DNA of 64,000 nucleotides from Nitrospirota bacterium (lineage in GTDB: Bacteria; Nitrospirota; Nitrospiria; SBBL01; JAADHI01). The notes under the pieces are model-generated. The model made no database searches, had not been told where the DNA came from, and saw only the letters and a list, made by a program, of their open reading frames with translations. A program made the position numbers and the translations under genes. Every line of letters starts with the position of its first letter. The stretch's first letter is position 1. The stretch is from positions 1 to 64,000 of the forward strand of contig JAJDBX010000077.1 in NCBI GenBank assembly GCA_029261135.1. The letters are read 5' to 3'. This document shows positions 1 through 8,513 of this stretch, piece after piece.

Positions 1-222
1 TAATTGTAATGCCCCGACAGCCGTGGCAGTAAAAGTAAGCGTTTGGGGGCGTCTCTGGATCTGTGTTGTTGTCACAAGCGCTACATATAGCCTCAATTTT
101 GTATGCCTCTACCGTATCCCCTAAAGTATGGTTAAAAGCCACCTCTCCATTGACTCCTGTTAAAACCGTTCCCGAAAGAAAGCCAGAAGATCCTCCCGGG
201 GGCCAGCTAGAAATATTCCACC
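1..222 (-). pseudogene. Frame-shifted continuation of the secreted protein gene at 223-810
   Basis: On the minus strand a second frame is open for about 74 codons from near position 240 to the window edge, with no stop. It reads GWNISSWPPGGSSG, then SGTVLTGVNGEVAFNH, then a segment with CSAC and CHGC cysteine pairs. It looks like a natural C-terminal continuation of the upstream ORF, which ends at a TAG (223-225) just where this frame takes over. Either one indel separates the two halves (a pseudogene or assembly error), or a second protein overlaps here. The gene is also cut by the window edge. The frameshift is inferred from reading-frame continuity. Confidence 0.45.
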
Positions 223-810
223 CTATCCTCCTGAAGGGCTTGGGATAGTCAGGGCCTGCCCTAAGCGGCTCAGATTCACAGTAAATAGGTTTTCAAGCTG
301 AGTACTCACCAATCCGGTTTGAAAGTTCCCCCCGCCGACCTTAAAAGTAAGAGGAGGGGTTTGGAGTAGTCCGTTGAAGGTGCCCGTATTACCCGTTGGA
401 GAACCACTGGCATCCATGGACTCTATATTGACGACAAGCCTAAAATCGCTAACCAAGGCTCCTGACAAAAAAGACGCAGTGTAATCCTTTTCAAAATGTT
501 CAGCTGAGTCTATTTCGCCCCCACAAGGCCCAAAGCCCGTAACTCCAGGGCCACACGCCCTGAGGGTGTTATTTTGGAATGAGCTGGGCTTATGAATAAT
601 AGAGATTCTCCAAAACCCATTCTGAATAGGAGGCGGGCCAAAATCAACATTTAGAACCCCCTCGCTAAATAATGATGCGCTGACAGATGCCGCCAAACTT
701 GAACCAGGAAGTAAGAAAATGAATAGAAGACCAAATAAAAAAACGCGGAACAATAATATTGTTACATTTAAAATTGGGTGAAAAGAAAGTTTAGAAAGTA
801 ATGAGTTCAT
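223..810 (-). CDS. Secreted hypothetical protein, 195 aa, probably 3'-frameshifted
   Basis: ATG at 810 is preceded by a strong AGGAGG ribosome binding site at 815-820. Residues 1-42 form a long signal peptide (hydrophobic ILLFRVFLFGLLFIFLLPG followed by an ALAA-like cleavage region). The mature part is rich in Gly, Ser, Thr and Phe, like extracellular beta-rich proteins. No catalytic motif or known family was recognised. The ORF ends at TAG 223-225 inside a region where another minus-strand frame stays open to the window edge, so the native protein is probably longer. It stands alone, with no operon partner visible. The start and secretion are well supported; the function is unknown. Confidence 0.6.
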   Translation of the reverse strand: MNSLLSKLSFHPILNVTILLFRVFLFGLLFIFLLPGSSLAASVSASLFSEGVLNVDFGPPPIQNGFWRISIIHKPSSFQNNTLRACGPGVTGFGPCGGEIDSAEHFEKDYTASFLSGALVSDFRLVVNIESMDASGSPTGNTGTFNGLLQTPPLTFKVGGGNFQTGLVSTQLENLFTVNLSRLGQALTIPSPSGG

Positions 811-1602
811 TTTTCCTCCTCAATTTAGATGGCGCGGACTTTTGGGGCAATAAGAGTTACTCTTTAATAAAATATAAATGAAGTGATTCTAAAGCGGATG
901 GGAAAAATAAGTTTTCAAATATTTTCTCAGGTATTTATCGGGATGGTTTATTTTTTTAATCTTGTCGAACCAGGATACCAAGATGGCAGAACAATGATTA
1001 ACCCAGGACAACCGGCCAATCTCACTGGATATACTGGAACAGTTATAAGGGGTGGTTTTGGCTTGAACGCTGGAAATTTTTAAATCAAACTGGTGAGGAT
1101 CAGTAAAGAAAATAAGTCTGAACAGATCACAGTCCCTTGAGAAATGTTTTAGAAAAACAAGATTTTTAAGACACAAAAGGCCCCTGCTCATTAACTTTCC
1201 CCAATTTTATTTCAATAAATCTGTGAGCTTAAGCTCTGAACGATCATGCCGGCATGTACTATTTATTTCGTCTTTCAACTACTTTGTAAATCCAACAAAA
1301 GATGCGACTAATTTTCAAATATCTTCATGTTGTTTCCCTTTGACATAGAAAGTATTTCTTTGTCAAAAGGAAAATATCAAACAGGAAAGGCATCGATAAC
1401 TCCAGATGAGTCTTTATTTGTTCATCACTTGTAAGGTGAAGGAGACATAAGTATTACCCGATTTCAGACAAGAAGAATTCAGAAAAATAACTTGGAAAAT
1501 GTCTAAACTTAGTTGAAATTGAGAAATGACCTTCGCCTCAGTATTGTGGGTTTTAGCAATCAGCGAAACCGAAAAACGGACAAAATATAATCAGGGAGGC
1601 CA
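811..1602. other. AT-rich stretch without a convincing gene
   Basis: About 790 bases upstream of the IS remnant. Short open frames exist on both strands (for example 883-1083 plus and 889-1191 minus), but they lack ribosome binding sites and show no recognisable domain. They overlap each other, so at most one could be real. The stretch reads as non-coding or decayed sequence, in keeping with the broken genes that follow. Confidence 0.4.
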
Positions 1603-1965
1603 CATGGAAATGTGTAGAGAAAAACGAGCAAAAAGCAATGCGAAATCACGCGTTGAGGCGGCAATGAATTTGATCAATGGGATCACGATTGGGGAAGCCG
1701 GATTGCCCTGATTCAGGAACTGGTCTCGATCTTAGGTGGTAAAATTAATGGAGACTTTCACAAGAGTGAATGATGAACCATTTTCAATGAGTAAAAAGAA
1801 AAGACGGTTACACACAAAAAGAATTCAAGGAAGAAGTAGAGGCAAATGGCACTTCCTGTGGTTGCTACAAAGCCCGTACTCTGATGAAGGTGGCTGGCGT
1901 CTCTGTCCGACGAAGCAAGAAGTTCAAAGACCCTACCAAGAGCAACACAATCTGCCAGTTGCGAC
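1603..1965 (+). mobile_element. Degenerate IS3-family transposase remnant
   Basis: A plus-strand frame at about 1811-1950 reads GYTQKEFKEEVEANG, then YKARTLMKVAGVSVRR and SKKFKDPTKSN. This is the N-terminal HTH_21-type region of IS3-family OrfB proteins, which typically run ...RTLMKEAGVSVRRRKKFKVTTDSNHNLPVA. A shifted frame then gives HNLPVA, showing an indel. The catalytic DDE core is absent. Upstream, an ATG at 1604 with a GGAGG site (about 1595) starts a short frame (REKRAKSNAKSRVEAAMNLI) that could be an OrfA remnant, but this is weaker. No terminal inverted repeats were found. The right end abuts the rph remnant at about 1960, as if the element or a deletion removed the rest of rph. Confidence 0.6.
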
Positions 1966-2058
1966 GTTTGAGAAGGAAGAACTGGATGAGTTGCTTGAAA
2001 GGGCATCCGGGAACTTATCGTCGTACAAGAAGAATCCCTACTGGGAGAGTTGCGTTAA
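1957..2058 (+). pseudogene. rph: 3' remnant of rph (RNase PH)
   Basis: The frame VATFEKEELDELLERA (from about 1959) followed, after a one-base shift near 2004-2008, by IRELIVVQEESLLGELR and TAA at 2056-2058 matches the C-terminal tail of RNase PH (usually ...F..eeLdeLL.lA..GI.eLi.lQ..aL). Only about 33 of roughly 240 residues remain, and the 5' side is replaced by the IS3 remnant. The next codon after TAA is the rdgB ATG, the usual rph-rdgB operon order, which supports the identification. Non-functional as a tRNA 3'-processing phosphorolytic exonuclease. Confidence 0.65.
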
Positions 2059-2289
2059 ATGATCCTCGTGTTGGCGACACATAATCAGGGCAAAGCCCAA
2101 GGGATTAAGGCTATTTTGGATGGAAAGGTCGAGTTCGAGATTTATACGCTTGCAGATTCCCCAGAATTGAAACTTCCGCCGGAAACAGGAAGCACCGATC
2201 GCGAGAAAGCGTTGTTTGTGGAAAAAAAAGGGGGGTGGGTGGTTATGACCCGATCTTTTTTATCCGCCTTTGGGGCGCACTTTTTCTGA
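2059..2289 (+). pseudogene. rdgB: 5' remnant of rdgB (XTP/dITP pyrophosphatase)
   Basis: The protein begins MILVLATHNQGKAQGIKAIL and continues through LADSPELKLPPETGSTDREKA, which is the RdgB/HAM1 N-terminus (T.N.GK substrate-binding motif, then the FPE...EtG.T..eNA region). Similarity stops near residue 55, position about 2225. The rest (GGWVVMTRSFLSAFGAHFF) is unrelated and the frame ends at 76 codons, against about 200 for the family. The catalytic Asp-rich DDSGL segment is missing, so this is a truncated relic. It follows the rph relic without spacing. A functional copy would have to be elsewhere. Confidence 0.75.
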
Positions 2290-2421
2290 ACTGAGCTTCG
2301 TGAAAAAATAAGTACAGTCATCGTTCGGTGGCACTTAGAAAGGTAATCCCCATTTTAAATGAGATGTGTTGTCAAAAGGTTTGATCTTCTTATTTGAGTA
2401 ATTCAGTGACGATATTTTGTT

Positions 2422-2498
2422 CGGGATGTGGCGCAGCCTGGTAGCGCACCTGCTTCGGGAGCAGGGAGTCGGAGGTTCAAATCTTCTTACCCCGACCA
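2422..2498 (+). tRNA. tRNA-Pro (anticodon CGG), slightly degenerate
   Basis: A 77-nt cloverleaf with encoded CCA. The anticodon arm is CCTGC-TTCGGGA-GCAGG, giving anticodon CGG (reads CCG). The D arm GCGCAGCCTGGTAGCGC and T loop TTCAAAT are recognisable. The acceptor stem CGGGATG/TACCCCG has an A-C mismatch at its fifth pair and a terminal G-T pair, and the T stem GGAGG/CTTCT relies on two G-T wobbles. Bacterial tRNA-Pro normally has CGGGGTG/CACCCCG here. It follows the rph-rdgB relics and may be a decaying copy or a functional minor isoacceptor. Confidence 0.85.
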
Positions 2499-2523
2499 TT
2501 TTTTAAGTTCGATTCAATTAAAT

Positions 2524-2561
2524 AAAAAGGCCGCATTGATTTAAATCAGTGCGGCCTTTTT
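2524..2561. terminator. Strong bidirectional intrinsic terminator
   Basis: A near-perfect 19-bp inverted repeat: AAAAAGGCCGCATTGATTT followed directly by AAATCAGTGCGGCCTTTTT, with one G-T-type imperfection. It has A and T tracts on either side, so it can terminate in both directions. It lies between the tRNA-Pro (plus strand) and the convergent PEP-CTERM gene (minus strand), and would end both transcripts. Confidence 0.9.
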
Positions 2562-2586
2562 ATGATTAAAAATTGCGTGTGCAAAG

Positions 2587-3207
2587 TTATACAGATTTTT
2601 TACGTCGTCTCCAGCTCCAGAGACCCAAACCGGCCAATCCAGAACCCATTAATACTAAACTTGCAGGTTCCGGCACTGGTGCAGTTGATCCACCATCTGC
2701 CGAAAAACCCAGGGGGTTGGTTGGATCTAAATATAAAGCAGCCCATGCCTGATGCCAGACACCCCCTTCATCCCAGTAGCTTGCATCTTCTAAGGCTGCA
2801 GTTACCACTGTGACATCAAAGAGGCTAAACTCCAGTTGATCACCCGTCGGGAGGGTTGAACCACTTAAGTGGATATGCCGATCCGTATGACCATCTGCAG
2901 TCCCAGACCAGCCTGAGGTAAGAACTGAAAGGCCCGCCACCGAAAGAAAAATATCATCTTCAAATTCTATATTTAGAAAGTTCATCCCAGAACTTCCACC
3001 CACAACATCAAAGCGGTAGTCCACCTGACCAAAAATCGACGTCGTGCCACCATTAATTACGGTCCCCGCATAGGGATGTACATAACCTTGAACGTCGAGC
3101 GATACAGCCGTGGCAACACTGGTATTGATCAAAAAAACAGAAACTACGAAGAGAAACGCCATCATTCTTTTCACGATGGTCATTTTCGAACACATAATTT
3201 TAAACAT
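2587..3207 (-). CDS. PEP-CTERM sorted extracellular protein
   Basis: The C-terminus reads APVPEPASLVLMGSGLAGLG and ends in WSWRRRKKSV. This is a PEP-CTERM sorting signal: VPEP motif, hydrophobic helix, Arg/Lys tail. Such proteins are processed by exosortase and linked to exopolysaccharide production; no exosortase gene is in this window. I chose ATG 3207, with CCTCC (GGAGG on the coding strand) at 3214-3218, over the upstream in-frame start at 3234. This gives 206 aa with a signal peptide (MMAFLFVVSVFLINTSVATA). The mature part is beta-rich with no catalytic motif. It is a single gene that ends at the 2524-2561 terminator. Confidence 0.85.
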   Translation of the reverse strand: MFKIMCSKMTIVKRMMAFLFVVSVFLINTSVATAVSLDVQGYVHPYAGTVINGGTTSIFGQVDYRFDVVGGSSGMNFLNIEFEDDIFLSVAGLSVLTSGWSGTADGHTDRHIHLSGSTLPTGDQLEFSLFDVTVVTAALEDASYWDEGGVWHQAWAALYLDPTNPLGFSADGGSTAPVPEPASLVLMGSGLAGLGLWSWRRRKKSV

Positions 3208-3376
3208 GAAAAACCTCCAAATGTTCAATAACAAAATATTGTTATCTTAGATAAGCAATAGGTATGCCATATCTATGCATTACGTCGGTAAGAACTTGGA
3301 AGACATTGATAAATAGGTCATTTTTAGTCTAAACCTTAATTGGGAAAATGGGCTCTATATTTTTGAGCTTAGTCAG

Positions 3377-3502
3377 GTGTCAGGTTTTCCGTCGCTTTCT
3401 TATTTACTGTTTTCATTGATTATGTATGTTTTTGTGGGGTTTAAGCGTTTTACAGAGTGATGTCCTCATCAAATGAGTGTCAAGTTTTCCGTCGCTTTCT
3501 TA
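3377..3502 (+). repeat. Pair of 26-bp direct repeats exactly 100 bp apart
   Basis: Copies at 3377-3402 and 3477-3502 differ at one base (G/A); each ends in TTTTCCGTCGCTTTCTTA. A 15-base match to the 3' part (GTCGCTTTCTTAAAA) recurs at 38809-38823, just upstream of valS. The gap from 3208 to 3605 otherwise holds no gene. No Zur-type palindrome was recognised ahead of the metal transporter. The repeats may be a dispersed element or a regulatory sequence; function unknown. Confidence 0.7.
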
Positions 3503-3605
3503 AAAGCCCTTTAATTTTAGTGACTTAACAATCAGGACGCTATTTTTCTTGAACTTCATTGCCCTTATCCTGTATCTATCCTCGATGCAAAATTCAGGTG
3601 TCGTC

Positions 3606-4511
3606 ATGAGAATCAAAGGCCTTCTTTTTTTACTTGTCATCATCTCGCAAATTCCCTTCGCCTTTAGAACAGGTGCAGCAGAACCCATCCCTGTTGTCAC
3701 AACACTTCCGGTGTTAAAAGACCTGGTAGAAGCCGTGGGTGGGTCGCATGTTCAGGTCTCCGCTTTGATCTCTGGATTTGAGAGTGAACACACTTATACT
3801 CCGAAACCCAGTGATCTGTTTTCAATTCAAAATGCCGCAATCCTTTTTAAAATTGGTCTCGGGCTCGAAACCTGGGTCAATCCGCTCATTGAAAATGCGG
3901 GGCGATCCGACCTTCTCATCATTATTAGCTCTGAGGACGTCCCCTTGATTCAAGGAAAGGACTTACATGCCGACGATATCGAACATCATGCTGAAGGGAA
4001 TCCCCATATCTGGCTAGACCCGAGCAATGTTAGAATAATGGTGCAACATATTAAAAATAGTCTGATTCGAATTGATCCGACGCACGAATCGGACTATGTA
4101 GAAAACGCCGCTCAATACCGACATCAACTTGAAACCCTCGAAACAGACTTGCTTGAAAAAGTGAAGGGATTGACGGACAAAAGAATCATCACCCATCATC
4201 CGGCCTGGCCTTATTTTGCAGCGCGCTTTGGTTTTGTGATCAAAGGGAATATATTAACGCAAGTCGGAAGCGAGCCTTCGGCGAAAAAAATGGCTTCGCT
4301 TATTCAATTGATCAAAAAAGAAAACATTCAAGTGATTGTCTCTGAACCGCAGCTCAATCAAAAAATCCCGATGATTTTGGCCGAAGAGACGGGCGTTCAT
4401 ATTGTGTCGCTTTCCCCGATCTCGGGCGCGATAAGCGGAACGGATCGCTATCTCGACTTGATCCGATATAATGTTGAAACGCTTGTTGCTGCCTTAGAGA
4501 AACCCAATTGA
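3606..4511 (+). CDS. znuA: Metal (zinc/manganese) ABC transporter substrate-binding protein
   Basis: Periplasmic metal-binding protein of the ZnuA/TroA (cluster A-I) family, about 301 aa. I chose ATG 3606 over an upstream in-frame start because it puts a compact signal peptide (MRIKGLLFLLVIISQ...) at the N-terminus. Predicted ligand histidines lie in SEHTYTPKPSD, NPHIWLDP and THHPAWPYF, with an acidic VSEPQ segment further on, the arrangement expected for this family. The His-rich loop is minimal (EHHAEGNPH). It overlaps the ATPase gene by 4 bases, so translation is coupled. The metal could be zinc, manganese or iron; zinc is the default guess. Confidence 0.88.
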   Translation: MRIKGLLFLLVIISQIPFAFRTGAAEPIPVVTTLPVLKDLVEAVGGSHVQVSALISGFESEHTYTPKPSDLFSIQNAAILFKIGLGLETWVNPLIENAGRSDLLIIISSEDVPLIQGKDLHADDIEHHAEGNPHIWLDPSNVRIMVQHIKNSLIRIDPTHESDYVENAAQYRHQLETLETDLLEKVKGLTDKRIITHHPAWPYFAARFGFVIKGNILTQVGSEPSAKKMASLIQLIKKENIQVIVSEPQLNQKIPMILAEETGVHIVSLSPISGAISGTDRYLDLIRYNVETLVAALEKPN

Positions 4512-5302
4512 CCCCTCATCCGATTATTCGTTTTTCAAATGCGACCTTCTCTTACAAGGGGCATACCGCTTTAGAAGGGGTGACCCTTGATGTCCATGAA
4601 GGAGAATTTGTGGGTGTCATTGGCCCCAACGGCTCTGGAAAAACGACTTTATTGAAAGGGCTTCTGGGTTTGATTTATCCCAGTGCCGGCTCCTTACAAA
4701 TTTTTGATTGTGCTTGCGAAGCCTTACGATGTGAACATCGTGCGCGGATTGGCTACCTTCCCCAAAAAGAAAGAACCGATCCCAACTATCCCATTACCAT
4801 CTGGGAGGTGGCCATGATGGGGCGTTACGGCGCGATCGGCCTGCTCAAGCGGCCTAAGAGACAGGATCGTGAAATCGTGCTCGAATCACTGGAGGCTGTT
4901 GGCATGGTTTCTTTAAAAGATCACCCGTTCGGACAGCTTTCAGGAGGCCAGCAGCAGCGCGTCTTAATTGCCCGTGCCTTATCCCAGCGTCCAGATATCC
5001 TTTTGCTGGATGAGCCGACCACGGGAATCGATGCTACAACTCAAAAGCGACTGAGCGATCTCATTTGTCGGCTTCACCAACAATATAAACTCACGATTGT
5101 ATTTGTGACCCACGATATTAATATGATCAGCCCCATTGCTGAAACCCTCATTGTGTTAAACAATCGGCTTCATGCAAAGGGGCGCCCCAGCGAGATCCTC
5201 ACAAAAGAGATTCTCAGCCCTGTTTACGGGGAAGAAGTCATTGTCGCCAAACGTGATCAGAAGCCCTATATTATTGTCCACGATACCCACGATCATGCTT
5301 GA
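4508..5302 (+). CDS. znuC: Metal ABC transporter ATP-binding protein
   Basis: 264-aa ATPase subunit. Walker [11 protein letters not shown]-loop YLPQKE, signature LSGGQQQR, Walker [14 protein letters not shown] and the H-loop FVTHD are all present. The start is TTG at 4508, embedded in the TTGA overlap with the upstream stop; no better ATG lies nearby. It overlaps the permease gene by 8 bases. It energises uptake of the metal delivered by the periplasmic protein encoded upstream. The C-terminus contains a weak His-rich tail (HDTHDHA). Confidence 0.9.
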   Translation: MTPHPIIRFSNATFSYKGHTALEGVTLDVHEGEFVGVIGPNGSGKTTLLKGLLGLIYPSAGSLQIFDCACEALRCEHRARIGYLPQKERTDPNYPITIWEVAMMGRYGAIGLLKRPKRQDREIVLESLEAVGMVSLKDHPFGQLSGGQQQRVLIARALSQRPDILLLDEPTTGIDATTQKRLSDLICRLHQQYKLTIVFVTHDINMISPIAETLIVLNNRLHAKGRPSEILTKEILSPVYGEEVIVAKRDQKPYIIVHDTHDHA

Positions 5303-6113
5303 ACTCTTGTCTTACGGATTTATCCAACGTGCGCTGCTCGCTTCTTTGTTGATTGGATTGGTCTGTGCGGTGATCGGCGTTTTTGCCGTACTCAGAGGGA
5401 TGACTTTTATTGGGGCAGGCACAGCCCATTCTGCTTTTGCCGGGGTGACCTTCGCTTTTTGGATCGGATTCCCGCCTTTTTTAATGGCGCTTGTTTTTGG
5501 TCTTTCGACCGTTTGGATCACGAGTTATGTTCAAGAAAAAGGAAAGATGAAGCCTGATGTGCCGATCGGGGTGTTCTACACTTTTACAATGGCATTGGCC
5601 ATTTTTTTTATCGGACTCATGAAAACATCTCGTCCGGAGGTTTTCGGTTATCTTTTTGGGAGCATCTTATCTGTGACACAATCGGAACTGATCGTTATTT
5701 TTGCACTGTCAGTCGTCATTCTGTTTATTGTGGGACTCTTTTTTAAAGAGTTCCACTTTATTTCATTTGATCAGGACATGGCCGAGGCCAGCGGCATCCC
5801 GGCAAAAAAGCTTTCTTTCCTGCTTTTAAATTTAATTTCATTGGCGGTCGTGATTGCCTTGAAGTCGGTCGGGGCAATGCTTGTTTTCGCACTCTTGGTG
5901 ATTCCGGCAGCAGCGGCCCAGCAGTGGGCCACGAATATGCGTTCCATGATGATCACTTCGGCGATCATCGGCGTGGCTTCGTCTTGGATGGGTGTCTTAC
6001 TTTCTTACTGGTTTGATGTTCCTTCCGGGGCGACGATTGTGATGTTCTCGGCAGGGGTATTTTTATTTTCCGTCCTTTTTTCCGGGAGACAGAGAATGGG
6101 TCAAACGAGCTAA
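5295..6113 (+). CDS. znuB: Metal ABC transporter permease
   Basis: 272-aa ABC-3 family integral membrane protein with about eight hydrophobic segments. ATG 5295 lies within the 3' end of the ATPase gene, and the longer frame upstream is its shadow. Family features include FAVLRGMTFIGAGTAHSAFAG in the N-terminal third and LKSVGAMLVFALLVIPAAAA in the C-terminal third. It forms the inner-membrane channel of the three-gene transporter. Its 3' end overlaps the convergent malic enzyme gene by 4 bases. Confidence 0.9.
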   Translation: MLELLSYGFIQRALLASLLIGLVCAVIGVFAVLRGMTFIGAGTAHSAFAGVTFAFWIGFPPFLMALVFGLSTVWITSYVQEKGKMKPDVPIGVFYTFTMALAIFFIGLMKTSRPEVFGYLFGSILSVTQSELIVIFALSVVILFIVGLFFKEFHFISFDQDMAEASGIPAKKLSFLLLNLISLAVVIALKSVGAMLVFALLVIPAAAAQQWATNMRSMMITSAIIGVASSWMGVLLSYWFDVPSGATIVMFSAGVFLFSVLFSGRQRMGQTS

Positions 6114-7576
6114 AGAAGCTCTGACTCAGCCTGGGTTGAATTTTCCCCGGTACGGCCTGTGCCTGCTTTTTTCTCTCGTCGTGCAACGCCGGTCTTGATC
6201 GCGGCTTTTGCAACATCGTGTGCGACTACTTTGGCCACGCGACGGTTAAATACCCCGGGAATGATGTAATCCTCAGAAAGCTCGCTTTTTTGAATCATTG
6301 AAGCGATGGCATGGGCTGCCGCTAAATCCATTTCTGTATTGATCTCAGAAGCGCGCACGTCTAGAACGCCTCGAAAAATTCCCGGAAAGGCCAGCACATT
6401 ATTGATTTGATTGGGATAGTCGGAACGGCCTGTTGCCATGACGCGGACAATATCGCTTGCCTCTTCCGGCATAATTTCCGGCGTTGGATTGGAAAGCGCA
6501 AAAACAATAGGGTCTTTCCCCATTGTTTTGATGGCTTTGCGCGTGAGCGTCCCCGGACCGGAGACCCCGATAAAGACATCTGCGCCCTTCAGGGCATCTT
6601 CTAAAGTGCCTTTTACCTTTTTTTTGTTTGTGAATTTTGCAAATTCTCGCTTGATGGGATTCATATTTTTTCGACGACCGGGGTAAATGATCCCCTCACG
6701 GTCGCACCCAATGAGATCTTTGATGCCATAATCATTCAGGATTTTACTGATCGCCACTCCGGCGGCGCCAATGCCATTTACGACAACCTTGAGATTTGAC
6801 AGGTCTTTTTTGACCACCTTGACCGCGTTGGTGAGGGCGGCCAGAACGACAACTGCGGTGCCGTGCTGGTCATCGTGAAAGACAGGTATTTTCAAGCGCT
6901 TTTTTAAGGTGGCTTCAATTTCAAAACATCGTGGGGAAGAAATATCCTCCAGGTTAACGCCCCCAAACCCAGGTGATATGCGCTCAATGGTTTCGATGAT
7001 TTCTTTCGGGTCTTGCGTATTCAAGCAAATGGGATAAGCGTCCACACCACCAAACTCTTTAAAAAGCATGGCTTTGCCCTCCATCACGGGCATGGCGGCT
7101 TCCGGCCCGATATTACCGAGACCTAGAACAGCTGAACCATCACTGACAATCAACACGCTGTTTTTTTTGATCGTTAAGGTAAAGGCTTTGCTGGGATCTT
7201 TGTGAATGGCGGTACAAATTCTGGCAACGCCTGGCGTATAGGCGCGGGAAAGGTCGTCTCGTGTTTTGAGAGGAATGCGATTTTTTATCTCAATTTTCCC
7301 ACCGAGGTGGAGAAGAAAGGTCCGATCAGATGTGTGTATTAATTCAACATCCGATAGCTGAGCCAATGCTTTTTTGATCTCTTTGAGGTGGCGGATATTC
7401 CGCGTTTTGAAGGTGAGATCCCTTAGAATCAAACCATTTTCCGTATTGACGATATCGATGGCCTCAATATCTCCCCCGGCTTGACCCACTGCTGAAGTGA
7501 TTTTTCCGAGCATGCCAATTTTATTGGGAAATTTGAGTCTGAGTGTGACGCTTCGGCTTGCACTTAATGGGTTCAT
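6110..7576 (-). CDS. NAD(P)-dependent malic enzyme with N-terminal ACT domain
   Basis: 488 aa. Residues about 8-85 form an ACT domain (VTLRLKFPNKIGMLGKITSAVGQAGG), a likely amino-acid-sensing module. The rest is a bacterial-type malic enzyme: YTPGVA, VSDGSAVLGLGNIGP, the metal-binding NLEDI and FHDDQHGTA motifs, and a Rossmann segment VVNGIGAAGVA. It decarboxylates malate oxidatively to pyruvate, linking the TCA cycle to anabolism. There is no phosphotransacetylase-like C-terminal extension as in MaeB. ATG 7576. It is convergent with znuB and follows ogt on the same strand with a 43-base gap. Confidence 0.93.
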   Translation of the reverse strand: MNPLSASRSVTLRLKFPNKIGMLGKITSAVGQAGGDIEAIDIVNTENGLILRDLTFKTRNIRHLKEIKKALAQLSDVELIHTSDRTFLLHLGGKIEIKNRIPLKTRDDLSRAYTPGVARICTAIHKDPSKAFTLTIKKNSVLIVSDGSAVLGLGNIGPEAAMPVMEGKAMLFKEFGGVDAYPICLNTQDPKEIIETIERISPGFGGVNLEDISSPRCFEIEATLKKRLKIPVFHDDQHGTAVVVLAALTNAVKVVKKDLSNLKVVVNGIGAAGVAISKILNDYGIKDLIGCDREGIIYPGRRKNMNPIKREFAKFTNKKKVKGTLEDALKGADVFIGVSGPGTLTRKAIKTMGKDPIVFALSNPTPEIMPEEASDIVRVMATGRSDYPNQINNVLAFPGIFRGVLDVRASEINTEMDLAAAHAIASMIQKSELSEDYIIPGVFNRRVAKVVAHDVAKAAIKTGVARREKKAGTGRTGENSTQAESELL

Positions 7577-7619
7577 CTTATGTCCTCATTCACGGTTAAG
7601 TATAAGAAGGTATGCGTAT

Positions 7620-8138
7620 TCAGAGCACACCTTCCAAAGCTAATAATTTCTTTTTGATCTGAATGCCGCCTGTGTACCCTCCTAAACTTCCGTTTAGACG
7701 TAGGACGCGATGGCAAGGCAAGATAATCGGGATCGGGTTTTTCCCACAGGCATTTCCGATGGCGCGTCCGGCACGCTTTATGCCCAGCTGATTTCCAAGC
7801 CATTGGTAACTACGGATTTCTCCATAGGGAATTTGAAGCAAGGCGCTCCAAACTTTTTGTTGAAAAGGGCTTCCTTCCAAGAAAGAGATCGGTCCGTCAA
7901 ACTGTATTTTCTCTCCTGAAAAATAACGCGACAAGGCTGTGTGCCACCGGGAGAGATGATTGGGATTTTTGACTGGAGGGATTCCAGAACGGATTTCAAT
8001 CTCGTGGATAAAAGCATCTTCATTCTGGGTTCGAAGAAGATAGGACAGTCCTGCTTTTCCGGCTACAATCCAGAGTGACCCCAAAGGAGAGTCGAAGTGA
8101 TCATAAAAAAATTGGGTCGATGCTTGAATTTTTTTCAT
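7620..8138 (-). CDS. ogt: Methylated-DNA--protein-cysteine methyltransferase
   Basis: 172-aa O6-alkylguanine alkyltransferase that repairs O6-methylguanine by irreversible transfer to its own cysteine. The active-site PCHRV motif places the acceptor at Cys142, preceded by the expected NACGKNPIPIILP segment. The DNA-binding helix includes SYQWLGNQLG and the arginine finger lies in RAGRAIG. No N-terminal Ada metal-binding domain is present. ATG 8138. It is likely co-transcribed with the malic enzyme downstream, though no functional link is apparent. Confidence 0.95.
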   Translation of the reverse strand: MKKIQASTQFFYDHFDSPLGSLWIVAGKAGLSYLLRTQNEDAFIHEIEIRSGIPPVKNPNHLSRWHTALSRYFSGEKIQFDGPISFLEGSPFQQKVWSALLQIPYGEIRSYQWLGNQLGIKRAGRAIGNACGKNPIPIILPCHRVLRLNGSLGGYTGGIQIKKKLLALEGVL

Positions 8139-8436
8139 GAAACTATTTGTATTTTAAATCCGGGTTTTGGTTCGCGACTCAAAGGATAGCATATTACCCC
8201 AAAAAATCAGTTTCGTTGCTGATAACAAGGGGAGGGAGACAGGATTGATCAAAGGGTCAAGTGTAGAGGGGAGCGCTGAAACCTTTATTGTAAAGGGTTC
8301 AGGAAGAAGGTTTAAAGCTAAAAATTATTCTTAAATAGGGCCTTATTGTCTAAAGGAAATGCCACATTTCTTTATTTATAAAGCAGATTGGCACAGTTCT
8401 GGTTGACTTACATTCACCCGTTTGTTACATTGCTTT

Positions 8437-8513
<77 letters not shown>

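Noticed and set aside
883-1191. Small ORFs on both strands upstream of the IS remnant
   Set aside because: They overlap each other, lack ribosome binding sites and show no domain; treated as non-coding.
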